This document shows, in pieces, positions 12,348 through 24,838 of a stretch of 64,000 nucleotides of DNA. Positions within the stretch are counted from its first letter, which is position 1. Each line of letters begins with the position of its first letter. The notes beneath the pieces are model-generated. The model was not told the origin of the DNA. It saw nothing but the letters and a program-made list of their open reading frames with translations, and did no database searches. The stretch comes from Garcia nutans (lineage: Eukaryota; Streptophyta; Magnoliopsida; Malpighiales; Euphorbiaceae), in contig CANTUV010000024.1 of assembly GCA_947685225.1 (NCBI GenBank), positions 57,688,001 through 57,752,000 on the forward strand, read 5' to 3'. A program made the translations under genes and the position numbers.

Positions 12348-12649
12348 GAAGTCTACTCATGCTAATGTTATGCTTAAGTGCAATGCAATGTAAATTCTCA
12401 ATCCATATTATACATGTAACATCATATATGCAAAGCTAACAACATATCTTTACATTTCATAATCCAACATACGTAGATATAACACATTTCAACATCTTTT
12501 CATATACCTCATTAGTTACTCATTAAACCATTCATGAACAACATTAACAAAGACAAGCATGGGCCCAAGACACACTAATATGCCATTCAATTTTCAGAGT
12601 TAATGTTTTAGTTTTGTTATCACATTTATCAATATCATATACCCAACTA

Positions 12650-12800
12650 GGCTTCAAGGATTAGGTTCAACCAAGCTTCAAGGGGAGCAAAGCATGCTAA
12701 GCTTCAACCCAACTTGGCTTCAAGAACCAACCCAACCTAGCTTCAAGGGTTGTAACATCTCAATTAGGCTTCAAGGATTCAATCCAACCTAACTTCAAGA
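12650..12800 (-). repeat. CTTGAAGC repeat module in B/C LTR
   Basis: Repeated GCTTCAAG cores separated by AACCCAACC-like spacers occupy the position held by the GTAACAG module in LARD-A, E, G and H. The same module is in the LARD-D LTRs (15550-15786 and 34386-34616). Confidence 0.7.
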
Positions 12801-13272
12801 GATTGTTACTATCATTAGGCATGCCACCAATAACAAACTCTGAAAATGGAATAACACATTAGCCACACAATTCATTTACATTTAATTCTCAATTCTCATC
12901 AATTAGGCAAACATGCCATATATCTTTCAATTGAATCATCATAGCCAACCACAATGGCCTCAAATCAAGCAATATCTCAATTCATATTAATCATATAACA
13001 TCATTGATACAACATTTCAAAGTACATACCACATTACCATTCACAATGCATATAGCCTAACATTGTTCATATGTTTCATCAATATCAACAAATGTGTGCT
13101 ACAATCTCAACATCCATGAATGTATGTTCCACATATATTTGATTAGGTCATTCTTATCTTTGAAGTATATTAAAAGTGTTTATGTTTAGGTTTAAGTATC
13201 AATGATATCTTTGAAGAATCAAAACCATACAAAAAGAACAAAAATAAAAACAGTAGCCAACACATTTGAGGG

Positions 13273-13421
13273 ACACGGCCAAGCTTGTGGCCGTGTCTCT
13301 CAACTTAACTTTGGCAGTGATAGACACTGGCATGGGACACGGCCGTGTCTCTTAAAAATCAACCCAACACGGCCAAATGTTCCATGACTTGGCCGTGTCT
13401 CTCCATTGCTTTTGGCCGTGT
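13273..13421. repeat. ACACGGCC palindromes in B/C LTR
   Basis: At least three inverted-repeat units with ACACGGCC and GGCCGTGT arms, the best having an AAGCTTGT spacer. Same cluster type as in LARD-A. Confidence 0.75.
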
Positions 13422-14310
13422 CACCCATGAACATAACCCTAACCAAATCCAACACTCTTTCAATTGTACTCAAACACAATATACACCATATAATATATTT
13501 CAAATGAATACAATCAATGTTCTAAACATATATTCATCACAAGAATCACCTTAAAATACATTAATATTACATTTAAACACAAACCATCTCAAAACCCTAA
13601 AATCACCATCCTTCTCCACCCTTTCAAAATCAACATATACCACTTCCAACAACAACACCTATTTAAACTATTAACTTAAAACCAATTTAACACTTGAAAA
13701 CACAACACAAACACATCTCAAACTCATCAAATCACAAAATCAACAAACCCTAATTCACTTCAACACAACTTCAAAATAAGTAAAGAAAACAAGAGAATAC
13801 TTACTTTAAATGAAGAAATTCCACAAATCTCTAACCAAATCCCTTGATTCCTTCTTCAATTTGAGTATAAAACTCCAAACACCTCTCTAGCTCTTTCTCT
13901 TCTTGGATGGCCGGCCTCTTCATGAAAGAAAGAAGAAAATGATAAAGACACAAAGTCAAATAGCTTTTCTTCTTTAAATCTCCACCAAGAGATTTTATCC
14001 AATCAATTACCAAAATGCCCTCAACCATATAACTAACCTTTTGTCTCTTATATGCCCATATATGTAATTACACACTCAACACAAATAAATATCTCTTCCA
14101 TTGACTCTCCCTTTGATATATATATATTAGTTATATCATCATATAAACAACATATACATTTCTCTCTAAACCCTATTTCTTTCCCAAAACACATAAGCAT
14201 AAACATTCTTTTACAAATTTCTTTTCTTATCACACAACATATACATTCAATCCAATTGACAACAACAACATAATCAAAACTTCTAAGGCATATATGAGGA
14301 TATTACAATT

Positions 14311-14345
14311 CTCCCCCTCTAAAAAGAAATTTCGTCCTCGAAATT
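14311..14345 (-). other. PPT and PPT-proximal hairpin of element C
   Basis: Minus-strand polypurine tract (plus strand CTCCCCCTCT, 14311-14325) next to the conserved hairpin (14328-14345). It marks the 3' end of an internal domain ending at the LTR to the left. Confidence 0.85.
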
Positions 14346-14353
14346 ACCTGATA

Positions 14354-14578
14354 TCAAGTCCGAAATAACTGAGGGTACTGATCTCGCATGATTTGTTCAC
14401 TTTCCCAAGTTGCCTCTTCCTTTCCATGATTCTTCCATAGAACTTTCACCAATGGCACACTCTTGTTTCTCAACTCTTTCACTTCACGTGCCAAAATAGC
14501 AACTGGTTCCTCTTCAAATGTCAAATCTGGGCTCACTTCGATAGATTCAATTGGCAACACATGAGATGGATCCGATCT
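14354..14578 (-). pseudogene. Element C: C-terminal tail of pol (chromodomain region)
   Basis: About 75 residues matching the last residues of E and G, including RSDPSHVL, FEEEPVAILARE and VKVLWKNHGKEEATWE. This is the group-II-like chromodomain tail that in chromoviruses directs integration to heterochromatin. The reading frame is open to its normal stop beside the PPT. Upstream of RSDPSHVL homology stops abruptly at the 14579-14611 filler, so all the rest of C is gone. Confidence 0.85.
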
Positions 14579-14636
14579 GTCCTTCAATGATTTTGAAGTC
14601 CTTCAATGTTAATTGGTCTTTAAATCATTGAAGGAC
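14579..14636. other. Rearrangement junction with inverted templated filler
   Basis: Between the C pol fragment and the LARD-D LTR lies ~33 bp of sequence absent from both parents. It contains GTCCTTCAATGATTT (14579-14593), the exact reverse complement of the LTR bases 14622-14636, and a second partial copy at 14598-14608. This looks like end joining with template switching. Confidence 0.7.
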
Positions 14637-14838
14637 ACGGCCAAGTTATGAGAGACACGACCAAGTTAGAGGAAACTTGGCCGTGTTGGATGATTTTAGG
14701 AGAGGACACGGCCGTGTCCCTTGCCCATGTTCACCACTGCCTGATTTTTGTTGAGAGACACGGCCATGTCCTTTGCCCGTGTTTGCCTCGGTTTGATTTG
14801 GTGTTGAGAGACACGGCCACAAGCTTGGCCGTGTCCCT
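14632..14838 (+). repeat. ACACGGCC palindromes in LARD-D 5' LTR
   Basis: Four or so ACACGGCC/GGCCGTGT units, the last with an ACAAGCTT spacer as in LARD-A. Confidence 0.75.
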
Positions 14839-15549
14839 TGAGTGTGTTGGTTAATGATAATTATTCTTGAATATTCTTACATTGTTGGATCCTCCAAAGG
14901 TCTTGTTGTATCTACATTTTAAATATACTTAAAACAAAGATGACCTAAACAAATGTATATTGAGGATTCTAAATCTAAGAATAAGGTAAGTTATATATAT
15001 GTACATCAATGATGATACATATGATACTATATGAACAATGTCATGTTTTATGCATTGTGAACCTTGTAAATTGTAATGTGTTATATGAATAAGGTATTTT
15101 GTAATGTGAAGGATATGATGAGGTAATTGATTATGTATATTTCAATAATGAGATGTAAAACCAATGTGTTTGGTGATAATGATGCATATGATATTATATA
15201 AACAATGTTAGGTTATATGCATTGTGAATCTTGTGAATTATAATGTGTTATATGAACAAGGTATTTTATGATGTGAAGGATATGATGAGGTAATTGATTA
15301 TGTATAATTGAATAATGAAATATTATAGTATGATTTGAGACATGATATAATTTGAAGCCATTGTGATTGGCTATGATGATTCAAATGTGATGTGAAGCCA
15401 TTGTGATTGGCTATGATGATTCAAATGAGATGTGAAGCCATTGTTATTGGTTATGATAACTTAATTGAGAATGAAATTGATAAATGATTTGTGCAGCTAA
15501 TGTGTTATTCCATTTTCAGAGTTTGTTGTTGGTGGCATGCCTAATATGA

Positions 15550-15786
15550 GTAACAATCTCTTAAAGTTAGGTTGGGCTTGATCCTTGAATCCAAGTTGGG
15601 TTGAAGTTTAACATGTTTTACTCCCTTTGAAGCTTGGTTGGGTCTAGTCCTTGAAGCCTAATTGAGATGTTACAACCCTTGAAGCTAGGTTGGATTGGTT
15701 CTTGAAGCCAAGTTGGGTTGATACTTAGCATGCTTTGTTCCCCTTGAAGCTTGGTTGAACCTAAATCCTTGAAGCCTAGTTGGGAT
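15550..15786 (+). repeat. CTTGAAGC repeat module in LARD-D 5' LTR
   Basis: About seven CTTGAAGC(C/T) cores followed by AGTTGGG or TGGTTGGG. It lies between GGCATGCCTAA and AACTCTGAA, exactly where LARD-A has the GTAACAG module. Confidence 0.7.
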
Positions 15787-16402
15787 AATGATAAATGTGA
15801 TGATTAAGCCAAAGCATTAACTCTGAAAGTTGAATGGCAAATTAGTATCTTTTGGGCCCGAGTCTGTCTTTGTTGTTAATTGGATATACAAATGTTGAAA
15901 TAAGTGAGTAATGAGATCTATGGTTGCCTTTGTTGGATATGTAATTTATGATTGATGAATTGTAAATAAAGTAATGTTATGAAGTATGATATGTAATGTG
16001 TGTATTGATACATTGATTGTGATTCATGAAGGTTGAATATTGGATAATGATTAATTTGAATGGTGTAATGAGATGTTGAGAAATGAGTTCATGAAAATAT
16101 AATACGATGTGTAAAATGTGTGTGAGTGTGGAACTTGGGAGAATTGTTTTCACGAAGGTTTGGATCAGTCATTGAATGATGATTTGTTGAAATGATGTAT
16201 ATGTATAGGTATATGAAATAGAAATGGTAAGTATTGTTTTATGAGTGTTCTATGTAAATATGTGTATAATTTATGAGATTAGTGGGGATATATGAAGAAT
16301 GCATTGAGAAAGGAAAATGAGATAAGAGAACAATAAAACATGATGCTAAAAATAGGAGGTATGATTCTTTTGTAAAGTATATTTTAATATTTATTTGTAC
16401 TA

Positions 16403-16443
16403 CTAAGCTCTCGGACTTAGCGCGGTTGTGTAATCGCGCAGGT
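16403..16443 (+). other. LTR double hairpin (LARD-D 5' LTR)
   Basis: The second stem GCGCGGTT/AATCGCGC is kept with a G-U pair. The first stem is weakened by one change (CTAAGC against ACTTAG). Confidence 0.6.
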
Positions 16444-16768
16444 GATTATGCGGTTGATCTGGAAGTCCAGCTGTTATGCCACGAGTAGGGTAAGAGTGTT
16501 TCGAGACCAACTAGAAGGTGATGCATACATTTTGCGAATTTAATTATGTTGTATTTTTTATAAGAATATATAATAATATGTATAGATGAAGTTTTGGTAA
16601 ATAAGAATAATTATTTTTGTAAATGTTCTTTAAACTAATGTAATATTGCTTGAACTCGGATAAACGTTTTTAAATTGAAACTAGAAGTGACATTCTTATA
16701 CTTTGTATATGTATTGTATGTATACCAGGTATATGTATAATACTTATATAGGGTATGGGGGTGTTACA

Positions 16769-19501
16769 ATTATTTTGGTATCAGAGCTTAGGTTCGAGAT
16801 TCTCGGCCTAAGTGAAATTAAAAAGAAAATTTTTGAAGAGTTTAAATAGAATTAAAAAGAAGAGTTTTGAAATGCAATTGGTAATACATGCATATGCATT
16901 CACACATAGGATGGTCTCGAACGTGGCATTATGTGATTTGTGATGTATCCAAATTACATGAGATAGATGATAGTGTGTAAATGAGGTTTTATATGAAAGC
17001 AAATTTTGAAATGTTGATAATTGAGAGGTGATTGTGATGTAAAGAAATGATATGGAATTTATCAGTAAAAAGTTTGATTATTGATTTGTGTTTGACATAT
17101 AAAGAAATGGCTAGAAGAATAAAGTTGGAAATGAGTTAAAAACAAAATTAAGATTAAAATATGTAATCTTTCTTCTAATATTTGAATCTCTTTCCAATAA
17201 ACTTTATGTTTGGATTTCTAGAAAAAGGAAATATTGTTGGATGGGTAATATGAAAAGATATGTTATTTAAATGAAAAAAAAAAAAATAATACGGTGAAAT
17301 ATTGAATGAGCTAATTGGTATAAATTAAGTGTGATAATTTAAGGTGTGGATATGTAAAGTTAAGGTTTTGTTTAAAAGAGAAAGAGATGATGTTGGTTAA
17401 GTACGAAGATATATTGGTGTTGCTTGTATTGTTATTTCAATGCAAACATGGTGATTTCAATGTTAGAAATGTGATATGTTTGAATATTGTGAAAGCTCAT
17501 GTTAATGGTGGTAATATGTAACATTTAAATTTTTGGAATGAGCTTAATAATTATGAAACATATATGTTTTGATGTTGCTTTGTGGTATATACATATAAGA
17601 TGTTTTAAAGTTGATATTAAGAGAATGAGATGAATAAATTGAAGTGTAAGTAAATTAGTAAGTTGAAAATTTATAGTTTTAATGGAATGTGGATAAAGAT
17701 CATATAAATATTGATAGTTTAATGTATTTAATACATGAGATATATGAAATGAATAGTAGTGCACATGAAAGTATTATGAATTGGGGGATGAGATTGATAG
17801 TAGGAAAATTTGGTTTGAAAAAAAAAAGATTTAGCAAATGGAAATGAGCTACTTTAAGTAATTTGATTGGAAAGGATGAAAATGAATATGAAAGATATGT
17901 TAAAGGTATTTAAAAACAAATGTGAGAGAGATATCACATTGGAAATGTGATTAAGCTCTTTGTGAAATAATATTATAAGTAGAATGTATATATTTATTGA
18001 AGTTAATGAATAACTTAAGTTATGTTAAAAGAATGAGAATGATAATAGTCAAAGGAAAGTGATAAATATTAAATTTGTATAAACTATATGCAAAAGAGAA
18101 ATTTAATAAATTGCATAATTATGTGTATATGTAAAGAGGATATGTGAAATGAACTTTTCGACATGAATGTAATGGTTATATGTAAATAAAAAAAGGTGGG
18201 AAGTGAGTCACATTATTAACGTGATCTATGAATGTGTATATAATACGTTTATTATTTTATACCATTGCATGTTTAATGGTATTAGAAATGAGAATGGACT
18301 TGGGTAATATTGAACAGTGATGTTGGACTTGTTTAATGGTTTGATGTGATGAGAAACCATAATTGTTGGCAATGATGTTGGAAATGAATTATAATGGAGG
18401 TAGAGTACCAAATTGATTATGAGAAATGAATTATGAAAAGATAAATGAACGGACTTATCTGCCTCCTGCGGAACCATGCGGACCCATTGTGTTGGGCAAC
18501 CGAACTTGGACTACCGACCTGGTTGGGGGAAAGTTCATTTATGAAGCCATAGTTGTTGGCTATATTGATAAACTTTGAATGAGTATGAGAGATGATGATA
18601 TTATTATTAAGATAATGAAATGTATATTTATAAACATGATTCTTGTTGAATGAATATATGAATCTGAAAATATTAGAATTTGAATATAAGTTTGACCTAA
18701 TGGAATTAGGTTATATATATATATTTATATAAATATATGGTGAAATCCAATGATAAATTTCGATAAGTTAATTGTTGGTTTGAATCAAATAAGGTTGAGA
18801 TGTTAATATATTGTGTTAAATAGATCGATTGATCTAGATTTCGCTAAAGTTGCAAGTCAATATTGAGATTTAATACGTACAGTTGTACTGGGAGTGTAAA
18901 TTTTAAATGGTAATGTGTATGATGTAATATTCTGGCTTATGAATGAATATAAATAAATTGAATTATATCAATGGTACTTGATGAGAAAAAGGGAAATGTT
19001 GTTTACCTATTAAGTAAGTTTAAAAGTATGGTATTAATATTTATATTAAGTGAGAAGAAAGTTAAAGGAAGTAAGGATATTGTTATCAATTGAGGTTTGA
19101 TAAATGATTATTTTGAAAGTGATTGTAAGAACGGAATAATCAATGCTAAGATATTAATTAATGATTTTTGAGGTTAAAGCTAAGAGAATGTCTATATAGA
19201 GATAAAGTGATAATCTGACTCTAATATAAAGATAAAATTCATTGGAAATGTAATAAGTTATCTTGATTGCTTTGTTGAGAAAGTAATAAGATATATATAT
19301 ATATACCTATACAATGATGAATTATGAATTTCAGAGAAGATGATTATCTTTAAGGGGGAGAGTAGAAATTATGTGATTTGATGAAATCATAATGTAAGAA
19401 TATGATTGATATTATATGAAATTAAGATGGTGTTTTGTTAAGAATGAATTGTTATTACACTGGATAATTTCGAGGACGAAATTATATAAGGGGGAGAGAA
19501 T
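16769..19501 (+). other. LARD-D internal domain, non-coding, with internal deletion
   Basis: PBS TGGTATCAGAGC at 16776-16787. The 2733-bp interior follows LARD-F closely but lacks ~640 bp. At 18319-18340 a 22-bp filler replaces the missing part; its pieces (TGGACTTG, GTTTAATGGT) are copied from within ~60 bp upstream. No coding motif in any frame. The GC-rich island is at 18450-18533. Confidence 0.8.
19466..19498 (+). other. PPT-proximal hairpin and PPT of LARD-D
   Basis: AATTTCGAGGACGAAATT at 19466-19483 and AAGGGGGAGAG at 19488-19498, directly before the LTR start. Confidence 0.85.
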
Positions 19502-20052
19502 TGTAATATCCCAAGGTATGCCCTAAAAGTTTTGGAGTTATTGTTGTATTTGGATTTAATGTATATGTATTTATGGGAAATATAACTACAATATAAAAGA
19601 CATATACATATACATCACATATACATGGGATATAAATTGGGATAGGAAAAGTGAGTTATATATATATATAATTAATTATAATAATGATAATAAGGGCAAA
19701 AAGAAAAAGATGAAGAAAGTCAAAAGGGATGGTGTGTGGTGTAGATTTAATTATATTATATTATTATTATTATTATTGTTATTATTGTTATTATTATTAT
19801 TATATATATATATTTGTGATAAGAACGAAGAAAGAGGAAAATTCTTTCTTTCTTTCTTTCTTCTTCTTCTTCTTCTTCGTGAGAGAGAGAGAGAGAGATG
19901 TGATTTTGTTGTTTTTCACATCAAATTTCTTAAGGATTTTAAGAGTATTGAAGATGGAGATGAAGATTTGGCAACATATTCAAGTAAGTACTCATTTCTT
20001 GAGTTGATTTTATTGATTATATATAGATATATAAGTCTTTATCTTCTTGTCT
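19502..20052 (+). repeat. Shared LARD D/F LTR, segment 1
   Basis: Starts TGTAATATCCCAAGG after the PPT. Includes the ATT/TA and GA simple-repeat zone. Interrupted at TGTCT (20048-20052) by solo LTR J and resumes at 22847. Confidence 0.85.
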
Positions 20053-21791
20053 TGTCACATCCCAAATTTTAGGTAGTCGAGTATTAGGCAAGAAGGATAT
20101 AAATAAGTGGTCAAATAGAGGCTCGAGATAGTCAAAAACAAAATCGGTGTGCAAAGGAGGCCCGTGAAGTTGACGGAACCTAAAGGTAATATTTCGAAAG
20201 GCCGAGGACCTAAGAGTAATTTTTCAAAAAGTCGTATTGGATGTTCTTAATAGTGCACATAACATATTCTAAAAATGGAAAGTAGAGAAAAATCGGGTCA
20301 CAACTACGCGTAACGGTTTTTCCAGAAAATGCCCCGTTAAAGAGAAATGAAGACATGTAGACTAGGGGCATTTTGGTAATTTTTATTAAGATTTATACAT
20401 GAATCGAAAGTAGAACATAAACATAAGAGTAAGTAGAGGACGTTGAGGGGTTGAATATGAAACGATCGTCAGTAGAAACGAAACCAGGGCAAAACCCGAG
20501 CAAAGAAAGGACCTAAAGAGAATTTTGTAAAAAGTTGAGGGCTTATTGGTAATTTTTCAAAATGACGTGGAAACCTAAAATGGACCTTACAAATAGAAAG
20601 TAGAGGTTGAGAGGATCAAAACTATATGTAGTTTGACTCGTGGAACTGTACGGTTTAAGAGATATGATCAATTAACCGCCGGAACGTAAAGTGGGCCCGG
20701 TTTCGTGTCGGGACCGTATGGGTAACACGGGACAACTTTAGGGTATCCAATGAGAAGAGGGACAAGTGGAAAGAAGTAATGGGAAAGAAAACTATAAAAA
20801 TCTCTTGTTGGCCAATCAAAAGTAACCATTTAGCATGAGTATTAAATGAAGAAAGAGAAAGGTGGACAAGTGGTCTTAAAGGATTTATCCAACACATAAG
20901 GTGATCATCATTTCCCTTATATATATATATATCATGAAATGAAGAACAAACTCTCTCTTTTCCACTTACAAATTTCGGCCACAATAGGAAAAGCAAAAGG
21001 GAATTAAAGAGCAAGGTTTGGTACTTTAACCATTGAACTCCTTTTGAAATTTTTCTGTTTTACAATTAGTAAAATGCTGTGACTTGTATGATTTTTAATT
21101 AAATATAGAAAAATTATCTTGCGTTTAATTTTGGATATGTTGTTGTTTAATAAGTCTAGTATTTGAGAAAAATAATTTGGAACCACATTGATTGAATTTA
21201 ATTTACGGAATTTATAAAATTCAGAACTGCTGCCAGGATGCAGGGCAACTGGAGCAGTCTGGTTGGGTGAACTACTTGAACAAGATTTTGTGTCCAGTTT
21301 GATCTGAAATTTTAAAGGAATGATTTTAAGATGCAACACTAAATTCTGTAAAAATTTTAGAGTTTTTAGCCAAGTGGATTATTTTATACAAATTTTCTAA
21401 AACAAGGATCAAGTTGGGTCAAGAACCAGAGTTTATTGTTCATATGGAAATTTTTCATTATTAACTTGGTCAAAAACTTGGTGTGGGTGTTTTATCATTT
21501 TATTTTTAGTATTGAGTTTAATTATGATATGAAGAATAAATTAAGATGGAAAATATGTGAATACATATGATACATATGTGAGTATATGTGATATTTGTGT
21601 AAATATATTGTATATACATGGAGAATATGTGGTATATATACGAAGTGAATGGGGTATATATGAAATGTTATATATGCTCTACTCGGTAAATGGGTAAAAC
21701 CGATCTAGAATGGGGGTTTGGCATGCCATCCTACCGGCAGTACTGTCTTAACGGCTTCGGTCGGGATATTACTTACGCGCGCGCGGTTATA

Positions 21792-22006
21792 TCGTGTGAG
21801 GTCAAGATCATGGCAACTAGTCGTGTGAGACCAAGACCACGCAGTTATATCGTGTGAGGTCAAGATAATGACAACTAGTCGTGTGAGACCAAGACCACGA
21901 GGTTATATCGTGTGAGACCAAGACCACGCAGTTATATTGTATATTCCATATCGTGTGAGACCAAGACCATGGCAATTAGTCGTGTGAGGTCAAGACCACG
22001 CGTAAC
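21792..22006 (+). repeat. 29-bp tandem repeat inside solo LTR J
   Basis: About seven units of ~29 bp start with TCGTGTGAG followed by ACCAAGACCA or GTCAAGA and end GTTATA or AACTAG. They follow a CGCGCGCG stretch near 21776. One unit is separated by a short TA-rich insert. Confidence 0.8.
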
Positions 22007-22236
22007 TCTATACGAGGCCTCATTTGAGATCGGTGTACTCATAATTACCGAGTGGAGCAGATTAACTCGTAATTATAATGAAGTTATATTACATGTTGAT
22101 TACATACAGAATGTGAATCTTAACTTAATTAGAAAATATAAATATGATGATTGTATGAAAATAGTTTAATTATGCAGTATTCTACTTTTATATGTGATAT
22201 CGAGTAGACATTGTATAGCAATGGTTAAAGTACCCA

Positions 22237-22281
22237 CTGGGCAATAAGTTGCTCAGCGAGTTATATGTCTAACTCGCAGGT
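22237..22281 (+). other. LTR double hairpin (solo LTR J)
   Basis: CTGGGCAA pairs with TTGCTCAG, whose last G opens the second stem GCGAGTTA/TAACTCGC ending at AGGT. The bases differ from the other LTRs but the pairing is retained. Confidence 0.65.
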
Positions 22282-22846
22282 AGTGTATAGAAGATCAGCA
22301 TTTCTGCAGCGGCTCGCATCAGCTCGACGGTGATTAGGATAGGACTTTTGACATAAAATAGTAGTATGGCATGTACGTTATATCTATTGTAAAGGTTTGT
22401 TAACATATTAAGTATTATGGTGTATGTAACAAGAGAATAAACAATGGTATGGTAATGAAACTTAGCAAATGATATGTAATCTTGAGAAATGATATAGAAG
22501 TGTGAACTTTTCTTGCAGGATTGTAGTTGAGGTTATAAGGGTGGATTATTGGGAGTGTGCTTGAGTTGAATTGTGAAATAAAATATTTTTCAAAAATAAG
22601 AAAAATCAGTTTTGTCGACACTTGGGACCTCCATTTTTAGGGGAGGTTATGGCAAAATTTTTTTAAAATCTGCACTTAAAATTGGCTAAGTAAAATATTA
22701 AGAAACAACCACCTCAAGATAACAGTCCAAGATTTCTGTAAAATCGGAACTAAAAATTGACTAAGTAAAATTGGTAGCAACATTAGGATAGTTTGGCGCC
22801 TCTACTCGGCTTACACATGTAGGCCGGGAAGGGGTGTTACATGTCT

Positions 22847-23950
22847 TGATTTCTTTGGATTGAGGTTAGGTTTGATATGGTTGGTGTGGAATATGATGAT
22901 AATGAAAGATTGAAGTATGTGAATGTGTTGAATTGATATTTAAGTGATGATAAGTTGGGGTATTTGTGAGGAAAATGATGAAATGTTAAGTTAGGGTTTA
23001 GTATAAATGAATTTTGAAGTGTTTGGTCTTTAAATCATTGAAGGACACGGCCAAGTTATGAGAGACACGGCCAAGTTAGAGGAAACTTGGCCATGTTGGA
23101 TATTTTTGGAGAGGACACGGCCGTGTCCCTTGCCCATGTTCACCACTGCCTGATTTTTGTTGAGAGACATGGCCATGTCCTTTGCCCGTGTTTTCCTCGG
23201 TTTGATTTGGTGTTGAGAGACACGGCCACAAGCTTGGCCGTGTCCCTTGAGTGTGTTGGTTAATGATAATTATTCTTGAATATTCTTACATTGTTGGATC
23301 CTCCAAAGGTCTTGTTGTATCTACATTTTAAATATACTTAAAACAAAGATGACCTAAACAAATGTATATTGAGGATTCTAAATCTAAGAATAAGGTAAGT
23401 TATATATATGTACATCAATGATGATACATATGATACTATATGAACAATGTTATGTTTTATGCATTGTGAACCTTGTAAATTGTAATGTGTTATATGAATA
23501 AGGTATTTTGTAATGTGAAGGATATGATGAGGTAATTGATTATGTATATTTCAATAATGAGATGTAAAACCAATGTGTTTGGTGATAATGATGCATATGA
23601 TATTATATAAACAATGTTTGGTTATATGCATTATTGTAATGTGTTATATGAACAAGGCATTTTATGATGTGAAGGATATGATGAGGTAATTGATTATGTA
23701 TAATTGAATAATGAAATATTATAGTATGATTTGAGACATGATATAATGTGAAGCCATTGTGATTGGCTATGATGATTCAAATGTGATGTGAAGCCATTGT
23801 GATTGGCTATGATGATTCAAATGAGATGTCAGGCCATTGTTATTGGTTATGATAACTTAATTGAGAATGAAATTGATAAATGAATTGTGTAGCTAATTTG
23901 TTATTCCATTTTCAGAGTTTGTTGTTGGTGGCATGCCTAATATGAGTAAC
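22847..23950 (+). repeat. Shared LARD D/F LTR, segment 2
   Basis: Continues segment 1 after J and carries the ACACGGCC cluster (23043-23247). Interrupted at GTAAC (23946-23950) by element E. Confidence 0.85.
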
Positions 23951-24465
23951 TGTAACACCCCTTCCCGACCTACGTGTGTAAGCTGAGTAGAGGCGCCACC
24001 CTATCCTAATGTTGCTACCACTTTTACTTAGTCAAATTTTTGTTCCGATTTTTATAGAAATTTTGCCATAGTTTTGCCTAAAAATTCAATCCCAAGTGTC
24101 GACAAAACTGGTTTTTTTTCTAATTTTTGAAAACATTTTTACACAAACCAATGCAAACAAAATCATTCTCAGTACACTTCCAATAAATCCCCCTTATAAC
24201 CTCAACTACAACCTGCAAAAAGGATTTACACTTCTAGTACAAAATAAAGTAAAGGTTTATTATGAAATACAGCAGATAAAATCTTTGTTCACTATGCAAC
24301 GGAAAGTAACAATATTTACAAATTCATATACATCAAAACTCAAGTTTTACAACACATAAAATTTATACATGTTTGGCAGTCAGTCTTCGATCTTAAAGCC
24401 CACTATTCAATCTTCAAAATCTAGGCTCGACTCGACCTAGAGGAACTCTCTGGTTCTTCCTTGTC

Positions 24466-24507
24466 ACCTGCGCGAAGAATCACATTCGCGCTAAGCCAAC
24501 GGCTTAG
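24466..24507 (-). other. LTR double hairpin (E 3' LTR)
   Basis: Minus strand CTAAGCC-GTT-GGCTTAG then GCGCGAA/TTCGCGC then AGGT; both stems perfect. Repeated at 32112-32153 in the 5' LTR. Confidence 0.7.
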
Positions 24508-24838
24508 TAAGATAAAACATGCTAATGGTATGCTTTAATGTAATGCAATGCCACATATGTTATTGATAAGATCAATATCATAAATATAAAGTTAACCACA
24601 TAATTATGCATTTCACAAATCATAGTCATATGAGCATACCACATTTCAACATCTTTCCACATTCAACATTAATCAATCATACTCAATAACCAACATCTCA
24701 TTTCATTAACTCATAACATTATTTAGGACATTCATATAACCCTGACACCTATGGGCCCAACAAGTATTTAATACGATATTCAGAGTTCAGAGTTACTGCT
24801 TTGGTTCATAGTCACAATAATCACGCCCGTAGGCAAGT

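Larger units (their letters stand above)
11870..14307 (-). repeat. LTR shared by elements B and C (2438 bp)
   Basis: On the plus strand it runs TGTAACACCCCC...GATATTACA, so on the minus strand it has TG...CA ends. To its left lie the PBS and gag of B; to its right a PPT and the pol tail of C, both minus-strand. One LTR therefore serves as 5' LTR of B and 3' LTR of C, as expected from unequal recombination between LTRs. It contains the double hairpin (12306-12347), a CTTGAAGC repeat module (~12650-12800) and ACACGGCC palindromes (13273-13421). No host gene within it. Confidence 0.85.
14612..16768 (+). repeat. LARD-D 5' LTR, first ~0.7 kb missing
   Basis: Colinear with the shared LARD LTR from 23025 onward and ends GGGGTGTTACA before a PBS. 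The missing 5' part was lost at the 14579-14611 junction. It carries the ACACGGCC cluster (14632-14838), the CTTGAAGC module (15550-15786) and the double hairpin (16403-16443). Confidence 0.85.
20053..22841 (+). mobile_element. Solo LTR J (2789 bp), TSD TGTCT
   Basis: TGTCACATCCC...GGGGTGTTACA flanked by TGTCT on both sides (20048-20052 and 22842-22846); removing it restores the LARD LTR. There is no PBS, PPT or coding sequence, so it is a solo LTR left by intra-element recombination. A TATA-like ACTATAAAA lies near 20791, and a second TA run near 20918 precedes a CTCTCTCTTTTCC tract. Parts of the 3' half (about 21000-21360 and 22520-22841) are homologous to the LTR of element E, while the 5' half is not. 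Reading frames here are non-genic. Confidence 0.85.

Noticed and set aside
20655..21014. 119-codon minus-strand frame in solo LTR J
   Set aside because: Inside an LTR, antisense to the likely transcript, with no recognisable domain.
20053..22841. Complete short element rather than solo LTR J
   Set aside because: No internal direct repeat, PBS or PPT; length and 3' sequence match the LTR of element E.
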